Assembly (NCBI GenBank): GCA_030544225.1
Contig: CM060489.1
Location: 2,809,368 to 2,873,367, forward strand
Direction of reading: 5' to 3'
Source of the DNA: Skeletonema marinoi
Taxonomy: Eukaryota; Bacillariophyta; Thalassiosirophyceae; Thalassiosirales; Thalassiosiraceae
DNA: 64,000 nucleotides
In this document: one piece after another, positions 30,334 through 37,717 of the stretch
Layout: each line of letters begins with the position of its first letter
Numbering within the stretch: the stretch's first letter is position 1
Position numbers and translations under genes: made by a program
The notes under the pieces: generated by a model
What the model was told of the DNA's origin: nothing
What the model saw: the letters and a program-made list of their open reading frames with translations, nothing else
The model's database searches: none

Positions 30334-30888
30334 CTAATAGTCTCTAACTGCAATGATATTGCGTAAGTCAGAAACGCTTACTCCCTGGTGCTCAGTTGCA
30401 AACTCAAATATACGTCGCAGTTTTGCTTGGCAACGATCAAGAGTTAGGGCCACCTGCATGGTTGTATCTTTCTCAACGTCAAGGTCTTCTTTGTACTCTT
30501 CAACTTCGGCTTGAGCAAGAATCAAATGTGCATTGTAATCATCAACTTCAGCTTGCTTGCGATCCAATTTTTTTTGCAATGTCTGAATTTTACTCTTGAG
30601 GATGCAATTTGAATGGTAGAACTTCAGTACTTTGGGCTCGGGGAAGCCTCCATTGAATTTCCCAACGAAAGAGCTACCATCGGGCCAAGTCAAAGTACCA
30701 ACATCCTCAAAGCCATCACGAAACGTTCCGTTGAACGTCATTCCGTCATAAATGTACGTTCCCCTCCCATGCGGTATCATTTTGAGTTGGCGAGCTCTAC
30801 CTTTTCTTCCACTTGGTTTCATTCTGACAAACTTGACATTGCCACGGTATGTACCACCCTGATAAGGAAACGAAAATGATGACACCAT
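30334..30888 (-). CDS. MORN-repeat and coiled-coil protein, 184 aa, Helitron cargo
   Basis: ATG at 30888. Residues about 10-80 hold three MORN-type repeats (GGTYRGNV..., HGRGTYIYDGMTFNG, GTLTWPDGSSFVGKF), each with the Y/F-x-G...G pattern. Residues about 95-165 form a coiled coil (ILKSKIQTLQKKLDRKQAE and a Glu/Lys-rich continuation). MORN repeats usually bind membranes or act as scaffolds, which is unusual cargo for a transposon. Upstream are four copies of the shared motif and one GCTCATAAATT. The frame is clean, suggesting constraint or recent capture. Confidence 0.75.
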   Translation of the reverse strand: MVSSFSFPYQGGTYRGNVKFVRMKPSGRKGRARQLKMIPHGRGTYIYDGMTFNGTFRDGFEDVGTLTWPDGSSFVGKFNGGFPEPKVLKFYHSNCILKSKIQTLQKKLDRKQAEVDDYNAHLILAQAEVEEYKEDLDVEKDTTMQVALTLDRCQAKLRRIFEFATEHQGVSVSDLRNIIAVRDY

Positions 30889-30899
30889 GCTAACGTGTC

Positions 30900-31158
30900 A
30901 CTAAAATTTATGAGCTGCCTTGCAGATGAGATTATATGATGTACATTACACCAATGTACATTACACCACAACGCGGAATGTACATTACACCACGCTGCAA
31001 AATGTACATTACTCCTAATACAGACTTGACTAATTTATATTGCCCTAAATTCATCATCATCACCAGCATTCTCCCTCAGCTGGTGAACTTTACCACCAAC
31101 GCTATAGTAGCAATAAATATTTAACACTTACTTTAACACATATACAACAAACAATTTT
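30900..31158 (-). promoter_or_regulatory. Promoter of the MORN gene with four motif copies
   Basis: ATGTACATTACACC at 30939-30952, AATGTACATTACACC at 30953-30967 and 30977-30991, and AATGTACATTACTCC at 31001-31015. The leader motif AATTTATGAGC is at 30905-30915. The remaining 140 bp is the 3' flank of the 777-aa gene. Confidence 0.75.
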
Positions 31159-33492
31159 TCAAGCACTCCCCTCTGTAATCCTGGAGAGTAGCTGATATTC
31201 AGCATCACTAAGCAACGATTCCGCAACTAAGCAGGAAATGCTTTCACTTGTAACAATACCACCATCTCCGGCCATAGACACAATATCTGCTACGACTTCT
31301 TGCAACTTGTTCACAGCCGAATTAAAACGAACGTCAGTTGCATAGTTCATAGGGTTCCTTGCAATTTTCAACAGCAAACTCTCGAGCAAACAAGCATCAC
31401 TTGCAGCTGCTGAAAAATCAAAACTAAATGGCCGCAGCGATTGAGCACAAAGATCATGGAGCAAAGAATTCAATCCAAGAATTCCAGAAAAGCGACAGCA
31501 TTTGAATGCACAAAGCAGCAGCTTTGGCAAATCTGTTTCATATTCCACGGATTGCCTCAAAGTAAAGTTCTCAAATGAAGGATGATCGATTGCTACTTGA
31601 CTATCAGTATCAACGAACTGAGGAATTGAAGAATAGTCAGGACGCGCTCCTCCTTTGCCCAACAAGGAAACAGAGAATGCTCCTTCATTGCTCTTGAATG
31701 CCGTGTGATTCAAGTGACACGAATAAGCTAACAGGGACATGGGTAGTAGCCTAACTCTCCCTTTCATATCAACAACAACTTGGGCCACATCAGCAGCAAG
31801 TGCGGAATGCCCAAGCATAGTTTCAAGATAAGAAACAACTCTCGCCATGTTATCACCTCCACCATCAAAGCAGGCAAGAAAAAATGGCTTCAATTTCGGA
31901 CTTGATTGCAATAGCAGATCTGCAGTAGCACCAATTGGCTCAGGATACAAGCCTACAAGCCCTAAACTCTCAATTAAAGATTTCATGAAAGGACCCAATA
32001 CCATACGGCGAATCTTATCGTCGGGGATAGTGCACCGCCCCTTCTTCAGTACAACTTCGCCACTCCTCCTTGTAACATGATGGCGCTTGCAATGATCAAC
32101 CAACAGCCGCGCATTGTATTCAATCGCATACCCCATAGCTGCCAATAGATAAGCCAACTCAACATCATCCTTCCCAAGCAATTTTGCATCTAAAATGAAG
32201 ATGTTTGATAACAAATCAAGCATTGAATAGGTCTCGCCATAAGCAAGTAAATCAAGAAGGGACAAAGTGGCCCAAATGACAATCGACGTATGCTCATGCA
32301 ATGTTTTGCTCGCAATATCCCAATCACTTTCTTTCAAGATTTCAATCACACTTTCGACTCTAGTGAAGAAGAATCTGTTGCCAAGAGGAAGCTTTCCATT
32401 CAATATCATAGCACAAATTAGTTCTCTCAATGGTGCATGATCTTTCTTCTTATATCCAAAGGCATGCAACAAGACATGAACGATGGGCGGAATTAAATGA
32501 AGCTGGAACGAACGCTGCGAGGACAATACAAAGCTCCTGAAACCTAGCGGAAAGATGCCATTGCCCAACTGATTTCGAACTGCTGTAGAATTTGAATAAG
32601 CAGACGCACCATTACGAGGAGATTTGCATGGGTTTCTCAACAACTGTTTGTAATTGTCTGATTCCATAACAGCTTTGGCATGTTCTGAGCTCACACCCGT
32701 AGCAACATCATCAGTAGAATGTGCACCTATATCTTCAACATCTTCTAGGCCACGTTCCAGTTCCTGTCGGACTTCTTTATCAGCTTCCACGGCAGCAAGC
32801 TGACCGCACTCCTTGCACTTCATACAATATATTTGTCCAACATTACAATGCAGATTGCAAATTGGATTATCACACACCGGCAAGTTGTACAAACTCGTGA
32901 TCAAATGAGGAAAGAAATTACACAGCGATACACGGTTGTCAACATCTTCTTTTAGAGATCGCACTGGAACTTCATCTTCACATGTAACATTTTCAATAAC
33001 TATTTTGTCATTCATGTATATATCAGCCAAATCAGCAAAAGACTCCATCCACTCGACGCCATCACCCGCTAAATTGGTGTCCACACTACTAATATCATTG
33101 AGGAGCTCATCACACATGTCAGGAAAGGACAAATCATCGATAGAGATCTCTGATGGCATAGCAGCTCCCAACATCAAGTCAGGAAGGGCGGGCAGCAACA
33201 TGTCCTCGACAATCTCCAGATCGTCAAATACATCAAGATTGGTATCATCAAGATTGGTATCGTTGATAGAGACAACAGAAGCATCTACGAGAGCAAGGCC
33301 GGAAGAAGACTTGCCAGGATCAATTCCATCAGAGATAGAAACGTCTGCTTCACGGCCATCGGGAGAGGTGGCAAACCTTGATCGCTTCACATGCTTCCCA
33401 GGTTCTCGCGCTGCTGTAGTCTCAAATGAGCGCTTGGTCGATGCCGCCGCAGTCGATGTTGATGTTGCAAAAGAAGTTGCACTAGAAAACAT
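31159..33492 (-). CDS. Large uncharacterised helical protein, 777 aa, Helitron cargo
   Basis: ATG at 33492, the first gene behind the Helitron 5' end. Residues 1-180 are Ser/Thr/Asp-rich and probably disordered, with a basic KHVKRSR patch. About residues 200-235 contain a cysteine cluster (CDNPICNLHC...CMKCKEC) fit for zinc binding. It is followed directly by QLAAVEADKEVRQELER, the segment shared with the F-box cargo protein. Residues 330-777 are helical and leucine-rich with no family I recognise. Two copies of the shared motif lie upstream. Function unknown. Confidence 0.75.
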   Translation of the reverse strand: MFSSATSFATSTSTAAASTKRSFETTAAREPGKHVKRSRFATSPDGREADVSISDGIDPGKSSSGLALVDASVVSINDTNLDDTNLDVFDDLEIVEDMLLPALPDLMLGAAMPSEISIDDLSFPDMCDELLNDISSVDTNLAGDGVEWMESFADLADIYMNDKIVIENVTCEDEVPVRSLKEDVDNRVSLCNFFPHLITSLYNLPVCDNPICNLHCNVGQIYCMKCKECGQLAAVEADKEVRQELERGLEDVEDIGAHSTDDVATGVSSEHAKAVMESDNYKQLLRNPCKSPRNGASAYSNSTAVRNQLGNGIFPLGFRSFVLSSQRSFQLHLIPPIVHVLLHAFGYKKKDHAPLRELICAMILNGKLPLGNRFFFTRVESVIEILKESDWDIASKTLHEHTSIVIWATLSLLDLLAYGETYSMLDLLSNIFILDAKLLGKDDVELAYLLAAMGYAIEYNARLLVDHCKRHHVTRRSGEVVLKKGRCTIPDDKIRRMVLGPFMKSLIESLGLVGLYPEPIGATADLLLQSSPKLKPFFLACFDGGGDNMARVVSYLETMLGHSALAADVAQVVVDMKGRVRLLPMSLLAYSCHLNHTAFKSNEGAFSVSLLGKGGARPDYSSIPQFVDTDSQVAIDHPSFENFTLRQSVEYETDLPKLLLCAFKCCRFSGILGLNSLLHDLCAQSLRPFSFDFSAAASDACLLESLLLKIARNPMNYATDVRFNSAVNKLQEVVADIVSMAGDGGIVTSESISCLVAESLLSDAEYQLLSRITEGSA

Positions 33493-33630
33493 TTTGGTGG
33501 GAGAGGCTTTTGTGCGTGCGTGCGCGTGCTTTGTGAGAATACCAGCTGGCGTGTTCTCCGAGAAACTACTGAGAGATGTACATTACTCAAAAAAGAAATG
33601 AATGAGAGATGAGAGATGTACACTACTCAC
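33493..33630 (-). promoter_or_regulatory. Promoter of the 777-aa gene
   Basis: Motif copies ATGTACATTACTC at 33576-33588 and ATGTACACTACTC at 33616-33628, about 85-135 bp before the start codon. Confidence 0.65.
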
Positions 33631-33869
33631 AAGAAAGAGAAAGAAGAAAATGCTCGCCAACGAGACTAAAGTAGAACATACGCTTAAGGTAGGAACTAGT
33701 AGGGGAATTTACTATACTTACTACTAATTTACTGTATGTCCAACTCGTATGTACGTCGTACATACATAAGTGTGCTACAGGTAGATTTGTCTATGACACA
33801 ACACACTTACTCACGCGTTCGAGGTCCGTCGATTTCCGGAATAAGCCTAATCTTCTAACGAAGCTTGGA
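33631..33869 (-). other. Helitron 5' terminal region with subterminal hairpin
   Basis: Ends, read on the minus strand, with TCCAAGCTTC. GTATGTAC (33747-33754) and GTACATAC (33758-33765) form a perfect 8-bp stem with a 3-base loop about 105 bp from the terminus. No gene. Confidence 0.6.
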
Positions 33870-33898
33870 TACCAGCTAAACCAAAGTGGTACGACTCG

Positions 33899-36728
33899 AA
33901 GCGGCTGCAATATAGCTTTGAGAGCGTGCTAATGGCCCATTATAGTCGGTGTGGATAGCGGGCAGGGCAATATATTCGGCTCAATTGAGATGTTGCCCTT
34001 ATTGGCTATCCAACAGCCTCAGCCTCGTAGCTGTCCTGATGAGTCTCTAGATGATGGCCGACAGCCCACATATCTTTGCGGATAATCGCATGAAGCGGCT
34101 GCAATATAGCTTTGAGAGCGTGCTAATGGCCCATTATAGTCGGTGTGGATAGCGGGCAGGGCAATATATTCGGCTCAATTGAGATGTTGCCCTTATTGGC
34201 TATCCAACAGCCTCAGCCTCGTAGCTGTCCTGATGAGTCTCTAGATGATGGCCGACAGCCCACATATCTTTGCGGATAATCGCATGAAGCGGCTGCAATA
34301 TAGCTTTGAGAGCGTGCTAATGGCCCATTATAGTCGGTGTGGATAGCGGGCAGGGCAATATATTCGGCTCAATTGAGATGTTGCCCTTATTGGCTATCCA
34401 ACAGCCTCAGCCTCGTAGCTGTCCTGATGAGTCTCTAGATGATGGCCGACAGCCCACATATCTTTGCGGATAATCGCATGAAGCGGCTGCAATATAGCTT
34501 TGAGAGCGTGCTAATGGCCCATTATAGTCGGTGTGGATAGCGGGCAGGGCAATATATTCGGCTCAATTGAGATGTTGCCCTTATTGGCTATCCAACAGCC
34601 TCAGCCTCGTAGCTGTCCTGATGAGTCTCTAGATGATGGCCGACAGCCCACATATCTTTGCGGATAATCGCATGAAGCGGCTGCAATATAGCTTTGAGAG
34701 CGTGCTAATGGCCCATTATAGTCGGTGTGGATAGCGGGCAGGGCAATATATTCGGCTCAATTGAGATGTTGCCCTTATTGGCTATCCAACAGCCTCAGCC
34801 TCGTAGCTGTCCTGATGAGTCTCTAGATGATGGCCGACAGCCCACATATCTTTGCGGATAATCGCATGAAGCGGCTGCAATATAGCTTTGAGAGCGTGCT
34901 AATGGCCCATTATAGTCGGTGTGGATAGCGGGCAGGGCAATATATTCGGCACAATTGAGATGTTGCCCTTATTGGCTATCCAACAGCCTCAGCCTCGTAG
35001 CTGTCCTGATGAGTCTCTAGATGATGGCCGACAGCCCACATATCTTTGCGGATAATCGCATGAAGCGGCTGCAATATAGCTTTGAGAGCGTGCTAATGGC
35101 CCATTATAGTCGGTGTGGATAGCGGGCAGGGCAATATATTCGGCTCAATTGAGATGTTGCCCTTATTGGCTATCCAACAGCCTCAGCCTCGTAGCTGTCC
35201 TGATGAGTCTCTAGATGATGGCCGACAGCCCACATATCTTTGCGGATAATCGCATGAAGCGGCTGCAATATAGCTTTGAGAGCGTGCTAATGGCCCATTA
35301 TAGTCGGTGTGGATAGCGGGCAGGGCAATATATTCGGCTCAATTGAGATGTTGCCCTTATTGGCTATCCAACAGCCTCAGCCTCGTAGCTGTCCTGATGA
35401 GTCTCTAGATGATGGCCGACAGCCCACATATCTTTGCGGATAATCGCATGAAGCGGCTGCAATATAGCTTTGAGAGCGTGCTAATGGCCCATTATAGTCG
35501 GTGTGGATAGCGGGCAGGGCAATATATTCGGCTCAATTGAGATGTTGCCCTTATTGGCTATCCAACAGCCTCAGCCTCGTAGCTGTCCTGATGAGTCTCT
35601 AGATGATGGCCGACAGCCCACATATCTTTGCGGATAATCGCATGAAGCGGCTGCAATATAGCTTTGAGAGCGTGCTAATGGCCCATTATAGTCGGTGTGG
35701 ATAGCGGGCAGGGCAATATATTCGGCTCAATTGAGATGTTGCCCTTATTGGCTATCCAACAGCCTCAGCCTCGTAGCTGTCCTGATGAGTCTCTAGATGA
35801 TGGCCGACAGCCCACATATCTTTGCGGATAATCGCATGAAGCGGCTGCAATATAGCTTTGAGAGCGTGCTAATGGCCCATTATAGTCGGTGTGGATAGCG
35901 GGCAGGGCAATATATTCGGCTCAATTGAGATGTTGCCCTTATTGGCTATCCAACAGCCTCAGCCTCGTAGCTGTCCTGATGAGTCTCTAGATGATGGCCG
36001 ACAGCCCACATATCTTTGCGGATAATCGCATGAAGCGGCTGCAATATAGCTTTGAGAGCGTGCTAATGGCCCATTATAGTCGGTGTGGATAGCGGGCAGG
36101 ACAATATATTCGGCTCAATTGAGATGTTGCCCTTATTGGCTATCCAACAGCCTCAGCCTCGTAGCTGTCCTGATGAGTCTCTAGATGATGGCCGACAGCC
36201 CACATATCTTTGCGGATAATCGCATGAAGCGGCTGCAATATAGCTTTGAGAGCGTGCTAATGGCCCATTATAGTCGGTGTGGATAGCGGGCAGGGCAATA
36301 TATTCGGCTCAATTGAGATGTTGCCCTTATTGGCTATCCAACAGCCTCAGCCTCGTAGCTGTCCTGATGAGTCTCTAGATGATGGCCGACAGCCCACATA
36401 TCTTTGCGGATAATCGCATGAAGCGGCTGCAATATAGCTTTGAGAGCGTGCTAATGGCCCATTATAGTCGGTGTGGATAGCGGGCAGGGCAATATATTCG
36501 GCTCAATTGAGATGTTGCCCTTATTGGCTATCCAACAGCCTCAGCCTCGTAGCTGTCCTGATGAGTCTCTAGATGATGGCCGACAGCCCACATATCTTTG
36601 CGGATAATCGCATGAAGCGGCTGCAATATAGCTTTGAGAGCGTGCTAATGGCCCATTATAGTCGGTGTGGATAGCGGGCAGGGCAATATATTCGGCTCAA
36701 TTGAGATGTTGCCCTTATTGGCTATCCA
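33899..36728 (+). repeat. 194-bp satellite array, about 14.6 units, forward orientation
   Basis: Continues the phase broken at 13702. The units are more uniform than in the left array; the one-base-deletion variant is absent. The array stops inside a unit at GGCTATCCA, where a gene fragment begins. Confidence 0.97.
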
Positions 36729-37352
36729 CGATCCGGGTCTTTCGATCGTCCGCTTGTTTGACAAGGATGGTGCAGAATGGAAGCAAAGAGGCCAACATAT
36801 CCAAGGTAAATCCGACTCCAATTTTGGTGCTTCAATCAGTTTGTCTAGCGATTCCTTCAATATCGCAGGCAATCCACGCACTTCCCGTGTCACTCTAGGG
36901 GTGGGAGCGCCAAAGGCTTCACTAGTTCGTGTCTTTACCTGCACTACGGATGGATGCATTCAGAAAGGAGGAGATATTTTTTAAGGTCTAGGTTTTGGCA
37001 GCAGCCTATCTGTTTCGGAAAATGGCGAGAGTCTGGTAGTTTCTCGACAAACAGCTACAAATGGCGAGGTCGCAGTGTTCACTTTGTCAAACGATACGTG
37101 GGAGCAAAGAGGAAGTGCAGCCATTGCTGCGCCGTCGTCGAGGAAATTATCTGACTCTCCATATCAGTTCAGGCTACAAGACTATTACGTTCCGTTATCG
37201 GGTGATGATCTAGCTGTTGGCACATTGGAATTGGAAGGCAAAGCCGTGAAGTTGATAACACAGGTGTTCAAATGGAACAATTCTACTGGATGGGATCCAT
37301 CGGGGAACCATTCCAAACATGTAGAGTTGGCAACTCTGGCTGACTTAAGAAG
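36729..37352 (+). pseudogene. Fragment of a WxQxG beta-propeller-like host gene, trapped between satellite blocks
   Basis: One plus-strand frame runs through the fragment and reads like a repeat protein: LFDKDGAEWKQRG, FGASISLSSDS, VRVFTC, then GFGSSLSVSENGESLVVS, VAVFTLSNDTWEQRG. It is two to three blades of the FG-GAP-like pattern (W-x-Q-x-G, F-G-x-S-x-x-x-S). One in-frame TAA at 36982-36984 interrupts it just before GLGFGSSL. It ends at AGAAG followed by GTAAGT (37353), a good splice donor, so it was once an exon. There is no start codon of its own and satellite on both sides. A dead fragment is the simplest view. Confidence 0.65.
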
Positions 37353-37384
37353 GTAAGTGATATTTGTGTCGCTACATTTGGCTG

Positions 37385-37717
37385 GATTATCCGCAAAGAT
37401 ATGTGGGCTGTCGGCCATCATCTACAGACTCATCAGGACAGCTATGAGGCTGAGGCTGTTGGATAGCCAATAAGGGCAACATCTCAATTGAGCCGAATAT
37501 ATTGCCCTGCCCGCTATCCACACCGACTATAATGGGCCATTAGCACGCTCTCAAAGCTATATTGCAGCCGCTTCATGCGATTATCCGCAAAGATATGTGG
37601 GCTGTCGGCCATCATCTAGAGACTCATCAGGACAGCTACGAGGCTGAGGCTGTTGGATAGCCAATAAGGGCAACATCTCAATTGAGCCGAATATATTGCC
37701 CTGCCCGCTATCCACAC
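37385..37717 (-). repeat. 194-bp satellite, 1.7 units, reverse orientation
   Basis: Opposite orientation to the block ending at 36728. It contains the GTCTGTAG variant and an intact ATCGCATG/AAGCGG site (between 37573 and 37574), the empty counterpart of the insertion point of the second dimer. Confidence 0.95.

Larger units (their letters stand above)
18832..33869 (-). mobile_element. Autonomous Helitron-like element, 15,038 bp, with six cargo genes
   Basis: The ends are set by comparison with the uninterrupted X2 copy: host A|T, the insertion preference of Helitrons. Read on the minus strand (the direction of the Rep-helicase) it begins TCCAAGCTTC, fitting the 5' TC rule. It ends ...GCGCGCCAA, which is not the usual CTRR, preceded by a GCAAG-AAG-CTTGC hairpin about 18 nt from the end. 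Both ends carry an inverted CAAGCTTC. A subterminal hairpin GTATGTAC-GTC-GTACATAC lies at 33747-33765. Contents: Rep-helicase plus six other genes that share an upstream palindromic motif. All frames are open and the element looks whole, so it may be recent. Confidence 0.88.
14762..33898 (+). mobile_element. L/R cassette element X2, second copy, split by the Helitron
   Basis: Pieces 14762-18831 (4070 bp) and 33870-33898 (29 bp) together equal the 4099 bp of the intact X2 at 9460-13558. The interruption falls between CCCGTA and TACCAGC. This fixes the Helitron ends to the base and shows that the L/R element was in place first. The satellite resumes at 33899. Confidence 0.9.
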
